DNA of 64,000 nt from Rhizobium sp. FY34 (GCF_005222845.1 NZ_STFZ01000022.1:1-64000), one strand, 5' to 3'; shown: positions 32,479 through 41,394, counted from the stretch's first letter. Notes: generated by a model not told the origin, from the letters alone. A program made the numbers and translations.

Positions 32479-34152
32479 CTATGCGCCGATCAGGGCGACA
32501 GACGCGGTCTTGCCGCCGGCTGCCCTGGTTGTCGCCTCATCGCCAAACACGATGAGCCGGTTGCGCCCGGCAGCCTTGGCCGCATAGAGCGCCTTGTCGG
32601 CAGCCTTTACCGCGTCTTCCAGCGTTGTGCGCATGGTCGCCGTCACCTCGCATAGGCCGGCGGAAAAGGTGATGTTCATGTCCAGGACATCCGGCAGCGT
32701 GATGGAGGGCATCTGGGCACGCCAATGCTCGGCCCGTTCGCTCGCCGTCTGGCGGTCGGCGCCCGGCAGCACCACCAGGAATTCCTCGCCACCCCAACGG
32801 AACACATTTTCCTCGCCGCTCATGCCCTGTCTCAAGATATTGGCGAAGATTTGCAGCACGGCATCGCCCGTCTGGTGGCCGAACCGGTCGTTGAACATCT
32901 TGAAATGGTCTATATCGACGATCAGCAGAGACAGCGGCATGCCGGCCCGCTCGCGCTCGAACAGCGCCGGCAATATGGTCTGGGCGTGGCGGCGGTTGTA
33001 GAGCCCGGTCAGGTGGTCGCGCGAAGCCTCGTCACGCAGCAGGGTCTGCAGGCGCACATTTTCTTCCAGCCGTGTTTCAAGATCGCGCGACAGCGCCGCC
33101 AGCCGCTGCGCATCGGCCTTGCGCAGCGAAATGTCGCGCAGCACGACCATGCGGCCGCCATCACGTCCCCAGGGTGCCAGCGAATGGCAGGAAAGCTCAT
33201 AGGTCAGGCCATTGGCGGCCAGCCGCACTTCATGTCGCAGGCCATCGCCGCAGCAGCCATCCTGCAACAGCGTATTGAGTTCGGATGCGTCCGTCAGGTT
33301 CTTGCCGATCGGCTGGGCCGGTACGCCGGGCAGGCGGGCTGCCGCCGGATTGAGTTCCAGAATGCGGCCCTTTTCGTCCAGAACCAGAACCGGATCGGGC
33401 AGCATGGCAAACATCGCGTCGCGACCGATCGGCGGCAGCACGAACAACTGTCCGAACAGTTGCGCCCCCAGCATGAAGGCGCCGGTGGCCGTGAAGAGAA
33501 ACGGCGTCGGATCATCGTTGAACAGGGTGAAGCCGTAGATCGTATAGGAAATATTGCCTAGCCACGGCAGGATGGCAGAGGCCAGGAGCGCCCAGAGTTG
33601 CCAGCGATGGATGCCATTCGAGCGCAAGGCCGTCACCGTGCCGTAGAGGCAGGCCGTCGCCATGGTCGAATAGGCAAAGATCAGCCCGACATTATAGATC
33701 CAGCCATGTTCGAAGAGCATGGTCGTCTCGTCGATCAGGCTGATATAGAGGCTTTGATGCCAGTCATTCGTCAGGGCCAGAATGCCGAAGACTGCGGCAA
33801 TGATGCCGACTGTCACCAGCTGCCAGGTCTTTTCCAACTCGCGGCCGCGCGCATAGGTCAAAAAGCTCAAGGACCAGTAGAGCGGTGTGGCCATGATGCC
33901 GAACCAGGCCAGCTGGCAGAGCAGAAATCGTGTCTCATAATCGGTAACGCTGTGGCGATAGAGAACGCAGATCGTCCACCAGAGCGCGAAGGTGACCGAA
34001 AGGGTGAAGGCCCTGCGGCCCGGCGCACTGGGTGCGCGGATCGCGGCAAACAGGATCAATATCGCAAGCATCGCGACAGTCCCGAGGAGCCATATCGAAG
34101 TCCCCACTTGCCAATACCCCGCGTTTCGCTGGCGCTTAGTGTCCAAGGCCAA
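32479..34152 (-). CDS. 7TM sensor-PAS-GGDEF diguanylate cyclase
   Basis: A 557-residue membrane protein. The N-terminal region has seven or more hydrophobic helices (residues about 19-230) resembling the histidine-kinase N-terminal 7TM module. A PAS domain follows (LPDPVLVLDEKGRILELNPA, 251-270), then a coiled-coil linker (about 345-372). The GGDEF domain starts at RDHLTGLYNRRHA and has GGEEF at 454-458, an active variant. It synthesises cyclic di-GMP in response to an unknown signal. Confidence 0.9.
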   Translation of the reverse strand: MALDTKRQRNAGYWQVGTSIWLLGTVAMLAILILFAAIRAPSAPGRRAFTLSVTFALWWTICVLYRHSVTDYETRFLLCQLAWFGIMATPLYWSLSFLTYARGRELEKTWQLVTVGIIAAVFGILALTNDWHQSLYISLIDETTMLFEHGWIYNVGLIFAYSTMATACLYGTVTALRSNGIHRWQLWALLASAILPWLGNISYTIYGFTLFNDDPTPFLFTATGAFMLGAQLFGQLFVLPPIGRDAMFAMLPDPVLVLDEKGRILELNPAAARLPGVPAQPIGKNLTDASELNTLLQDGCCGDGLRHEVRLAANGLTYELSCHSLAPWGRDGGRMVVLRDISLRKADAQRLAALSRDLETRLEENVRLQTLLRDEASRDHLTGLYNRRHAQTILPALFERERAGMPLSLLIVDIDHFKMFNDRFGHQTGDAVLQIFANILRQGMSGEENVFRWGGEEFLVVLPGADRQTASERAEHWRAQMPSITLPDVLDMNITFSAGLCEVTATMRTTLEDAVKAADKALYAAKAAGRNRLIVFGDEATTRAAGGKTASVALIGA

Positions 34153-34344
34153 GTTCGAAATGCGAACACTAGGGCCGATTTGCTAATTATATCCTTATAC
34201 GCGAGGAGAATGATGAAGGACAATCCTGCGTGCTTATTGTCGCTGCTGAAATCACCGGTTGATATCGGGCTCCGCTCTGTCAGCCTGCCTCGCCGAGGTG
34301 TCGGCCGGCTGCCTTGTCAACAAAGCGAAGCTCGGCCGTCGCCA

Positions 34345-36450
34345 TTACATCCGGCCGGCCACCTTGATGGCAAAGGCATATTCGAAGGCGATTTCCTCCA
34401 GCCGCTGGAAACGGCCAGACTTGCCGCCATGGCCGGCGGCCATGTTCGTCTTCAACAGATAGGGGCCGGCATCCGGGGCCTGGTCGCGTAACTTCGCCAC
34501 CCATTTGGTCGGTTCCCAATAGGTGACGCGCGGATCGGTAAGGCCGGAAATGGCCAGTATTGGTGGGTAGGATTTTACTCCTACATTGTCGTAGGGTGAA
34601 TAGGCGGCGATCCAGGCGTATTCTTCCGCAGAGTCAAGCGGATTGCCCCATTCGGGCCATTCCGGCGGGGTAAGCGGCAGCGTATCGTCGAGCATGGTGT
34701 TCAACACATCGACAAAGGGCACGGCGGCGATGATGCCGGCGAATTTTTCCGGCGCCATATTGGCAATCGCCCCCATCAGCATGCCGCCGGCCGATCCGCC
34801 TTCGGCAATGATGTTGTCGTAAGACGTAAAGCCCTCTTTCACCAGATGGTCGGCAGCGGCAATGAAATCCTTGAACGTGTTCGGCTTGTCTTCCATCTTG
34901 CCGTTTTCATACCAGGCAAAGCCCTTGTCCTTGCCGCCGCGCACATGGGCGATGGCATAGATGAAGCCGCGATCGGCCAAAGACAGGTTATTGGTGGAAA
35001 ACGAGGCGGGAATGCTCATGCCATAGGCGCCGTAGCCATAGAGAAGGCAAGGCGCCGATCCATCGAGCTTGGTGTCTTTGCGGTACAGGAGGGAGACCGG
35101 CACCAGTTCGCCATCATGCGAGGGAGCCATCACCCGGCGCGTCACATAGTCTTCTGCCGTGTGGCCCGAGGGCACTTCCTGCGTCTTGAGCAGTGTGCGC
35201 TCGCGCGTTGCCATATGATAGTCAAACAGCTGCGAGGGCGTCGTCATCGAGGAATAGGAAAAGCGGATGACGTCCGTGTCATATTCGGCAGCGCCCGACA
35301 GGCCGAGCGAATAGGCTTCCTCGGCAAAGGCGATGGCATGTTCCTCGCCTGTTGTGCGGTCGCGCACGACAATGCGCGGCAGACCGTCGCGCCGCTCCAG
35401 CCAGATCAGGTGGCGCGCATAGGCCATGTGGGAGAGGATCAGCCGGCCCGGCTCATGCGCCACAAGCTCTGTCCAGTTCTCCTTGCCCGGTGCCGAGACC
35501 GGCGCCTCGACGATCTTGAAATCCTTGGCGCCATCGGCATTGGTGAGGATGTAGAAGACATCGCCGCCTTCGGTCATCGAATATTCGACGCCTTCCTCGC
35601 GCTCTGCCACCAGAACGGGCTCGGCGGTCAGGTCTTTCGTCGAGAGCAGCCGGTATTCCGATGTCTCATGGTCATGGATGTCGATATAGATCACGTCATC
35701 CAGCAGCGATCCGCCAACGCCCATGAAGAAGCCCGGATCGGTTTCCTCATAGACCAGCCGGTCGGACGATTGCGGCTCGCCGATGATGTGGTGGAAGACT
35801 TTTGACGGGCGGTGGTTCTCATCCTGCAGCGTGTAGAAAAAGCTCTTGCCGTCCTGGGCCCAGACGCCACCGCCAGCGGTATTGTCGATCACGTCGGGAA
35901 GATCCTTGCCGGTTGCAAGATCACGCACCCGCAGCGTGAAGTATTCCGATCCCTTGTCATCATAGCCCCAGATGCCGAAGGAATGATCGCTGCAATGATC
36001 AATGCCCGACAGGCGGAAATAATCCTTGCCCAGGGCTTCCTTGTCGCCATCCAGCAGCACGTCGCGCTCGCCGCCATCGCGCGGCGTGCGGAAATAATGC
36101 GCCTGCTCGCCGCCGGTCACATAAAGCGTGCCATAGGCAAAAGGCCCGTCCTTCACGGGAACCGACGAATCGTCTTCCTTGATGCGGCCCTTCATCTCGG
36201 CAAACAATTGCGCCTGAAGCGCTGCCGTATCGCCGAGTGCGGCTTCCATATAGGCGTTTTCCGCCTCCAGATGGGTGCGGATTGCGGGATCGAGCAGGGA
36301 AGGGTCCTTGAACATCGCCTGCCAGTTGTCGGCGCGCATCCAGGCAAATTCGTCTGTGCGGGTGATGCCGTGGCGGGTATCGCTCAGCGGCTTTTTTGCA
36401 GCTTTCGGCGGGGTCGGGAGGTTCTGGAAAACGGCTTTGGACTTGGCCAA
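34345..36450 (-). CDS. ptrB: Oligopeptidase B (protease II), peptidase family S9
   Basis: A 701-residue cytoplasmic serine peptidase that cleaves small peptides after basic residues. An N-terminal seven-bladed beta-propeller (about 75-400) gates a C-terminal alpha/beta hydrolase domain. The nucleophile is in AEGGSAGGMLMG, the aspartate in SGLTDPRVTYWEP and the histidine in MAAGHGGKSGRF. LYGYGAYGMSIPASFSTNNL is a typical S9A block. The length matches the family. Confidence 0.93.
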   Translation of the reverse strand: MAKSKAVFQNLPTPPKAAKKPLSDTRHGITRTDEFAWMRADNWQAMFKDPSLLDPAIRTHLEAENAYMEAALGDTAALQAQLFAEMKGRIKEDDSSVPVKDGPFAYGTLYVTGGEQAHYFRTPRDGGERDVLLDGDKEALGKDYFRLSGIDHCSDHSFGIWGYDDKGSEYFTLRVRDLATGKDLPDVIDNTAGGGVWAQDGKSFFYTLQDENHRPSKVFHHIIGEPQSSDRLVYEETDPGFFMGVGGSLLDDVIYIDIHDHETSEYRLLSTKDLTAEPVLVAEREEGVEYSMTEGGDVFYILTNADGAKDFKIVEAPVSAPGKENWTELVAHEPGRLILSHMAYARHLIWLERRDGLPRIVVRDRTTGEEHAIAFAEEAYSLGLSGAAEYDTDVIRFSYSSMTTPSQLFDYHMATRERTLLKTQEVPSGHTAEDYVTRRVMAPSHDGELVPVSLLYRKDTKLDGSAPCLLYGYGAYGMSIPASFSTNNLSLADRGFIYAIAHVRGGKDKGFAWYENGKMEDKPNTFKDFIAAADHLVKEGFTSYDNIIAEGGSAGGMLMGAIANMAPEKFAGIIAAVPFVDVLNTMLDDTLPLTPPEWPEWGNPLDSAEEYAWIAAYSPYDNVGVKSYPPILAISGLTDPRVTYWEPTKWVAKLRDQAPDAGPYLLKTNMAAGHGGKSGRFQRLEEIAFEYAFAIKVAGRM

Positions 36451-36555
36451 GGGGACACTCCGGCATCAGGGATCAGGAGTGCCAGAGATAGGCGCCGCAG
36501 CGCAGGAGAACAAGCCCGGCATCAAGGCGGCGGGCATTGGCCGGCGCTTATTGCC

Positions 36556-36678
36556 TTACTTTTTCTTGGAGCGCTGGCCGGGCAGCACGCCGTCACGCCA
36601 GCTCTGCCAATAGACAAATCCGATTGCCATCGCGACGCCGATCACGGGCAGGGAGATCAGGATGATATTTTCGATCAT
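36556..36678 (-). CDS. Small single-pass membrane protein (40 aa)
   Basis: A 40-residue protein with one hydrophobic helix (residues 5-23) and a basic tail ending QRSKKK. Its ATG overlaps the stop of the upstream membrane-protein gene in an ATGA arrangement, strong support for co-translation. The sequence IENIILISLPVIGVAMAIGF is typical of small accessory subunits. No family name is known to me. Confidence 0.6.
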   Translation of the reverse strand: MIENIILISLPVIGVAMAIGFVYWQSWRDGVLPGQRSKKK

Positions 36679-36947
36679 TGGCTCAATCCTTTCAGGATCA
36701 TGCTGCCGGTCCAATGTAATGCGAGCCCCAGAACAAAGCAACCAATCGTCCCGATGGCCAGCCAATAGGAATTGATATCCATGCGCATGTCGCCATAGAT
36801 CATGCGGGTCACAGGGGTGAATACTCCGATCAGCATGACCCCCATGCCGATGCCGTTGAGGAACGTGGCGCGCAGTTTCACCTGTTCCTTGCGGGCATCG
36901 GAAAGCACTGACAAGCCTTTTGCCTTGTCTTCATCGTCCACCGTCAT
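36675..36947 (-). CDS. Two-helix membrane protein of unknown function
   Basis: A 90-residue protein with a charged N terminus (DDEDKAKGLSVLSDARKEQ) and two hydrophobic helices (about residues 31-50 and 61-78). It is conserved-looking in rhizobia but has no known function. It overlaps the next gene by ATGA and starts 3 bases after the hicB stop, so it may be co-transcribed with hicAB. Confidence 0.65.
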   Translation of the reverse strand: MTVDDEDKAKGLSVLSDARKEQVKLRATFLNGIGMGVMLIGVFTPVTRMIYGDMRMDINSYWLAIGTIGCFVLGLALHWTGSMILKGLSQ

Positions 36948-36950
36948 GGT

Positions 36951-37172
36951 TCAGACTGCCATCGGGTGTCTCAGAGGACGCGGAACCTGTCGTCCCAGCG
37001 CCTCGGCGGCCTCTGTCCAGGCTGCAATGGCGTCGGCCACATTCGAGAGCGCTTCCTGCGGCGTTTCGCCGTCGCTCATGCAGCCCGGCAGATCCGGCAC
37101 GGTTGCCAGAAAACCGCCGCCGTCTTCCGGCGAAAGCGGTGAAATCAGCACGGCATAGGTCAGGTCCGTCAT
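36951..37172 (-). CDS. hicB: Short HicB-family antitoxin
   Basis: A 73-residue protein covering only the HicB fold: TYAVLISPLSPEDGGGFLATVPDLPGC with breaks, then ETPQEALSNVADAIAAWTEAA. It has no HTH or ribbon-helix-helix domain, so operon control, if any, needs another protein. The ATG overlaps the preceding toxin gene by four bases (ATGA). Confidence 0.85.
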   Translation of the reverse strand: MTDLTYAVLISPLSPEDGGGFLATVPDLPGCMSDGETPQEALSNVADAIAAWTEAAEALGRQVPRPLRHPMAV

Positions 37173-37410
37173 GGCAGGCGCCCCAGTGTGTCGATGAACT
37201 GCACGAGCTTTCGAATATATACCGGCTTGACCGGGCGTTTGAAAGGGATGGTGAGGATTTCGCGCATGGCCGGATGGCTGATCTTGAAATGCGAACTGCC
37301 GGACCTTGGGCGCGCGCAGGTGACGCCAAATTCCGCGCAGATGGCCTCTATATCCTCGATGCGCCAGTCTGCCTGTGGATTTCCCGTATTCTCTGAAGAC
37401 GCTTGCTCAT
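37169..37410 (-). pseudogene. hicA: hicA toxin, apparent one-base frameshift near the 5' end
   Basis: The best start (ATG at 37410, with GGGGGAAG upstream) reads MSKRLQRIRE, the expected family opening, and then runs out of frame to a stop. The rest of the family sequence, NPQADWRIEDIEAICAEFG through SHFKISHP and KPVYIRKLVQFID, is in the next frame. One extra A in the GGGAAATCC run would restore RIRENPQADW. A start at 37438 would keep the second frame open, but it overlaps a -10-like TATAAAAT and has no ribosome site. This could be a real inactivating deletion or a homopolymer sequencing error. Confidence 0.65.
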
Positions 37411-37515
37411 GGCTTCCCCCGGCATGACATGCGATCATATTTTATATGCGTTCGCGCTACAATGGGTGGTCAATCGGCCATGTCTCCCCTAGGTTCCGCC
37501 CCGTCCTGGTCACTC

Positions 37516-37789
37516 AGAGCATTTCCGGCAAACTGGGGCTCATTCTGACGGAGCGATTTTGTGACGAGATCAAGCCGAGGCACGAAGGGCGTATCCTTTG
37601 ATACGGTCGAGTGGCTCGGCGCCGATATCGGTGCAAAAGCGCTCGTCCCTTCGGGTTTCCGATCGGCGGACGCCCGATGGCGAACCGGTCTTGCCCGATG
37701 CGGGAGCATTGAACTTCACCCGTTTCACCACCGGATCGTACGCGCCGATCGTGAAACAGAATTGAACCCGAGTTTGCCGGAAATGCTCT
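37516..37789. repeat. Fold-back intergenic element with 19-bp perfect inverted repeats
   Basis: AGAGCATTTCCGGCAAACT (37516-37534) is exactly inverted at 37771-37789. Similarity continues imperfectly inward for about 15 more bases. The 274-bp unit carries no gene and sits between hicA and the DUF930 gene. It resembles a MITE or rhizobial intergenic mosaic element. No transposase is present. Confidence 0.7.
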
Positions 37790-37803
37790 AGGATGGGAAT
37801 GAC

Positions 37804-38199
37804 ATGACACAGAAACGCATGCCCGCCGCCCTGCTGCTTGGCCTGGCGTCGGTGGTTCCAGCTCACGGGCTGGATGACAGCATTATTCGCCAGCTGGACC
37901 GGCTGACGCCGGAAGAGCGCCGCGAACAGCGCTGCGATATCGAGGCCATGAACCGCATATCGCGGGAGATAAAGAGTTTTCGGCCAGACAAGGTGATCGC
38001 CTACACGTTCGGCGACCCGGTCGAGAAGGGCAATCAGCTGAAGGCACCGGGCGCGGTTTTCCGCTCGGATGGCGATTGGTACCGGCTGAAGTTCAAATGC
38101 GAAACAGCCGAGGACGGATTGAAGGTCCTGTCCTTCGATTACAAGGTCGGCTCGAAAATCCCGCGCGAGCGGTGGAACGAGTTCTACCTTTACGAATGA
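37804..38199 (+). CDS. DUF930-like secreted protein
   Basis: A 131-residue protein with a signal peptide (MPAALLLGLASVVPAHG, cleavage near residue 22). The mature part starts LDDSIIRQLDRLTPEERREQRC, a DUF930 hallmark, and goes on to SDGDWYRLKFKCETAEDGLKV; two cysteines may form a disulfide. A periplasmic location is likely. No function is known. It follows the fold-back element by 15 bases, so its promoter may lie inside the element. Confidence 0.75.
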   Translation: MTQKRMPAALLLGLASVVPAHGLDDSIIRQLDRLTPEERREQRCDIEAMNRISREIKSFRPDKVIAYTFGDPVEKGNQLKAPGAVFRSDGDWYRLKFKCETAEDGLKVLSFDYKVGSKIPRERWNEFYLYE

Positions 38200-38217
38200 A
38201 TGGGAGAAAGGTGTGCC

Positions 38218-39372
38218 TCAGCCGGGAAGCTGGGGCACGGTCTTGCGGTCGGGAAACAGTTCCTGGGCAATCGTCATGACGATCAGCGACAGGGGAAGCG
38301 CCAGCATGGCGCCGACCGCACCCCACATCCAGGTCCAGAACAGGATGGCGACGAAGACCACGAAGGGGTTGATCTCCAGCTGCCGGCCCATCACGGTCGG
38401 GAAGAGCAGGTTTTCCATCATCAGATGGGCGGTAAAGAAGATTGCCGCCGGCAGAAGGCCTAAAAGCAGCGTATCATGGCTGAGCATGCCGCCGACCCCC
38501 ACGGCAAAGGTCATCAGCGTAATGCCGAGAAAGGGCACAAAGCTGGAGAGGAAGGCGAATATGCCCCACATGACCGGCATTCCGAGCCCGCCGAAATAGG
38601 CAATCACCATCATCGCCACACCAAGGCCGAGATACATCAGGCTGGCGGTGGCAAAATAATAGCCGAGCACTTCTTCCACGGCATTCAGGATGCGGATGGT
38701 CAGCAGCCGCTGATGGCGGTTGGGAAAGGCCATGATGATGGCGCGGCGCAGGCGCAGCCGGCCATAGAGAAACAGCAGCAGGCCGGCAAAGAAGATCAGC
38801 CCCTGCACGATGGCCGGCGTCAGGCTGGTCGACAGAAGGCCGAGAATGCTGCCGCTGTTTTCCAGCAGCTTTTCCATCGACATCGGCCCGGTCTCGAAGG
38901 TTGCGGGCGTGATATGCAGCCAGGGATTGCGCTCCAGAAAAGGCGTGATGCGTATGATCGCCTGTTCCAGCACGCTCGGGCCGGATTGGATCAGCGTCGC
39001 GGTCGGTTCTGCCAGGGCATTGATGATGAAGAAGATCGATAGCATCACCAGACTGGAAAGAATGAGTGCAATGCCAAAGCGCGGAATGCCGAATTCGCCC
39101 ATGCGCTCGGCCACCATGCCAAGGATCATGCCAACGACGATGGCCAGCGTCAGTGGTTTCAGCACCAGCGACAGATGCTCCACCACGGCAAAGCCGATGA
39201 TCAGGAAAATGCCGATCACCGCCCAGGCCTTGGCCACTTCCAGCGCCTCGCGGCCAAGCGGCATGAATTCGGTCGAGTCGCCCGAATGGAGGGCCACCTC
39301 TTCATGCCGAGAGGCTTCGCGTTGCAGTATCCGGCGCCTGTCCTTGCCGTTCTGGGCCTGTGTCGTGTTCAT
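38218..39372 (-). CDS. AI-2E family (PerM-type) transporter
   Basis: A 384-residue inner-membrane protein with about eight hydrophobic segments. The paired helices at about 55-105, the RLRRAIIMAFPNRHQRLL segment before a long amphipathic stretch, and SSFVPFLGITLMTF and ENLLFPTVMGRQLEINPFVV are hallmarks of the family. Known members export autoinducer-2 or other small molecules, or act in Na+/H+ exchange, so the substrate is uncertain. The ATG at 39372 is favoured by AGAGGA upstream. Confidence 0.88.
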   Translation of the reverse strand: MNTTQAQNGKDRRRILQREASRHEEVALHSGDSTEFMPLGREALEVAKAWAVIGIFLIIGFAVVEHLSLVLKPLTLAIVVGMILGMVAERMGEFGIPRFGIALILSSLVMLSIFFIINALAEPTATLIQSGPSVLEQAIIRITPFLERNPWLHITPATFETGPMSMEKLLENSGSILGLLSTSLTPAIVQGLIFFAGLLLFLYGRLRLRRAIIMAFPNRHQRLLTIRILNAVEEVLGYYFATASLMYLGLGVAMMVIAYFGGLGMPVMWGIFAFLSSFVPFLGITLMTFAVGVGGMLSHDTLLLGLLPAAIFFTAHLMMENLLFPTVMGRQLEINPFVVFVAILFWTWMWGAVGAMLALPLSLIVMTIAQELFPDRKTVPQLPG

Positions 39373-39508
39373 CGCCGGAAATCCTCTTGAGCGTGCCCAC
39401 AACGCGCAAAAGACAGACCGGTTCCACGCCTATGGCGTGTAAGATTGTGGCCTTATGCCAAGCGTCGATGATAGAAAACCAATGGGTTCCTATCATCGAT
39501 CCTTCGTA

Positions 39509-40381
39509 TTACGCGGCAAGCGTCAGGCCGATGCCCCAGGGATCCTTCAGCGACCAGCCGGAGGCGGTGCGGCGCGTGTCTATCTCGAGCTTTTCGAGGC
39601 CGGACAGCGCCGTCTGCAACTGCGCCGCATCGGTGAATTTCAGCGTGTAATCCGAAAGACCGCTCATGTTGTCGGCGCGGGCCGTGGCGCCACGGCTGTT
39701 CCACACATTGGCGGCGATATGGTGGTGGTAGCCGCCGGTGGCAAAGAAGCTGGCGCCGGGATAGCGGGCCATGACCTTGAGGCCGAGAACATCGCGGTAG
39801 AAGGCATCCGCCTGCGGCACATCGCCGACCTGCAAGTGAATATGGCCAATCGCCGTGCCCTTGGCCATGCCCTGCCAAGCATCCTTGCGCGCACTGTTGT
39901 ACAGCGCCTGCAGGTCCAGCCGCTCGGTCGCCATCTTCACCGTGCCATCGTCAAGATAGGTCCATTCAAGTGGCGAGCGGTCGCGGTAGATCTCGATGCC
40001 ATTGCCTTCCGGATCGGTCAGATAGATCGCCTCGCTGACCAGATGATCCGAGGCGCCGTCCAGATGCACGCCCTTGTGCACGGCATGCGCCAGCCAGGCG
40101 GCAAGTTCAGTGCGGTTCGGCACAAGGAATGCCGTATGGAACAGGCCGGCGGCGGTGCGCGGTGCGCGGGCAATCATGCCACCGGTCGACAGCGTCAGCA
40201 GCGGCACGCCAGCAACGCCGAGCACTTCGCCGCTGGGCTGGGCCTCGATCAGGGACAGGCCGATGATCTCGCGGTAATAGCGCGAGACAAGCGCCAGATC
40301 GGTGACGACCAGATGCGCCGTATCGACATGGGCTGGCCGTGTCAGGGCAAAGGAGGCGGTCTCTGTGGTAGTGTCGGTCAT
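39509..40381 (-). CDS. VOC family dioxygenase-like protein (catechol 2,3-dioxygenase type)
   Basis: A 290-residue protein with two vicinal-oxygen-chelate domains. Metal ligands probably are H20 (VDTAHLVV), H of IGHIHLQVGD and E of GNGIEIYRD. YHHHIAANVW and AIYLTDPEGNGIEIY are typical of the CatE branch. It may cleave an aromatic ring or act as a related lyase; substrate unknown. The start at 40381 follows AGGAAG. Confidence 0.8.
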   Translation of the reverse strand: MTDTTTETASFALTRPAHVDTAHLVVTDLALVSRYYREIIGLSLIEAQPSGEVLGVAGVPLLTLSTGGMIARAPRTAAGLFHTAFLVPNRTELAAWLAHAVHKGVHLDGASDHLVSEAIYLTDPEGNGIEIYRDRSPLEWTYLDDGTVKMATERLDLQALYNSARKDAWQGMAKGTAIGHIHLQVGDVPQADAFYRDVLGLKVMARYPGASFFATGGYHHHIAANVWNSRGATARADNMSGLSDYTLKFTDAAQLQTALSGLEKLEIDTRRTASGWSLKDPWGIGLTLAA

Positions 40382-40573
40382 GGCGGATCTTCCTGCGTCC
40401 ATCGTAAGAGTAGATATAGGCAGGCGGTATCGTTCACGAAAGATGGTTGTTTGGCGAAACTTCGTTCGACAATTGGAGACAGTGGCATTTCTTCTCATAT
40501 TTGACTTCGCTCAAGGTGCAACTGCCGCGAAAGCTGCACCCTGTCGATGAAGAACACCTGGGAGCGAAACGCA

Positions 40574-40984
40574 ATGTACAAATCCATCATCGTCGCCGTC
40601 GATATCGGTCAGCTGGAACGGGCCGAGCGCCTGCTGCACAAGGGGTTGAGCCTTGTCGATACCGGCGGCCGCATCACTTTGGTCAATGTCGTGGAAGAAT
40701 TGCCGGGCTATCTCACCATCGATATCCCGACCGATATCATGGGCGAGGCGCGCACCGACAGCCTGGCCAAGCTCGTTGCCCTGAAGGACAAGACTGGCGC
40801 CGATGCCGCCGTCGAAATCCGCCAGGGCGCACCGGCGCATGAAATCCTCGCTGCCGCCACAGCGCATCAGGCCGATCTCATCATGCTGGCCTCGCATGTG
40901 CCGGATTTCAGCAATTATTTCATCGGCGCAACGGCAGACCGCGTGGTGCGCCACGCCAAGTGCTCCGTGCTGGTCGATCGCTGA
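40574..40984 (+). CDS. Universal stress protein (UspA family)
   Basis: A 136-residue nucleotide-binding-fold protein. YKSIIVAVDIGQLERAERLL is the N-terminal strand and loop, and ADLIMLASHVPDFSNYFIGATADRVVRHAKCSVLV is the C-terminal part, whose G-x2-A/S-x-R-V pattern (breaks shown by residues near 118-128) suits ATP binding. The gene precedes a TraR/DksA-type protein by 18 bases, probably in one operon, ending in the terminator at 41364. Confidence 0.9.
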   Translation: MYKSIIVAVDIGQLERAERLLHKGLSLVDTGGRITLVNVVEELPGYLTIDIPTDIMGEARTDSLAKLVALKDKTGADAAVEIRQGAPAHEILAAATAHQADLIMLASHVPDFSNYFIGATADRVVRHAKCSVLVDR

Positions 40985-41002
40985 AACAAGGGCAGAAAAA
41001 CA

Positions 41003-41323
41003 ATGGATACGCACAAATATCAGGCCATTCTGATCGCCCGCCGCAGCGAATTGCAGCACCGTTTGGAACGGATCGAAACTGATCTTGACCGGCCCGGCAA
41101 CCCCGATGACGATGACCGCGCCATCGAGCGCAACAATGACGAGGTGCTGGAAGAACTGGGCGGTGCCGGGCAAAAGGAGCTGGAAGCCATCGAGGCAGCG
41201 CTCGACCGCGTCGTGGCCGGCACATTCGGTGCCTGCGCGCAATGCGGCCAACCGATTGCCGACGAGCGGCTGCAGGCCGTTCCGCATGCAGCACTCTGCA
41301 GTGATTGCCTCAAGGATCGTTGA
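41003..41323 (+). CDS. TraR/DksA family zinc finger protein
   Basis: A 106-residue protein with a coiled-coil N-terminal half (HKYQAILIARRSELQHRLER) and a C4 zinc finger, CAQCGQPI and CSDC (about 78-104). The coiled-coil tip residues differ from true DksA (DxxDxA), where this protein has PDDDDRAIERND. Such proteins bind the RNA polymerase secondary channel or act in related stress control; target unknown. Confidence 0.88.
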   Translation: MDTHKYQAILIARRSELQHRLERIETDLDRPGNPDDDDRAIERNNDEVLEELGGAGQKELEAIEAALDRVVAGTFGACAQCGQPIADERLQAVPHAALCSDCLKDR

Positions 41324-41363
41324 AGAGACTGTGATCTGCCGGCAGCCGATTGAACCAACGTAA

Positions 41364-41394
41364 CGCGGCATCACGCAAAGTGATGCCGCGTTTT
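41364..41394 (+). terminator. Rho-independent terminator of the uspA-dksA-like pair
   Basis: A perfect 11-bp stem (CGCGGCATCAC and GTGATGCCGCG) with loop GCAAA is followed by TTTT. It begins 41 bases after the zinc finger gene stop. Confidence 0.9.
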
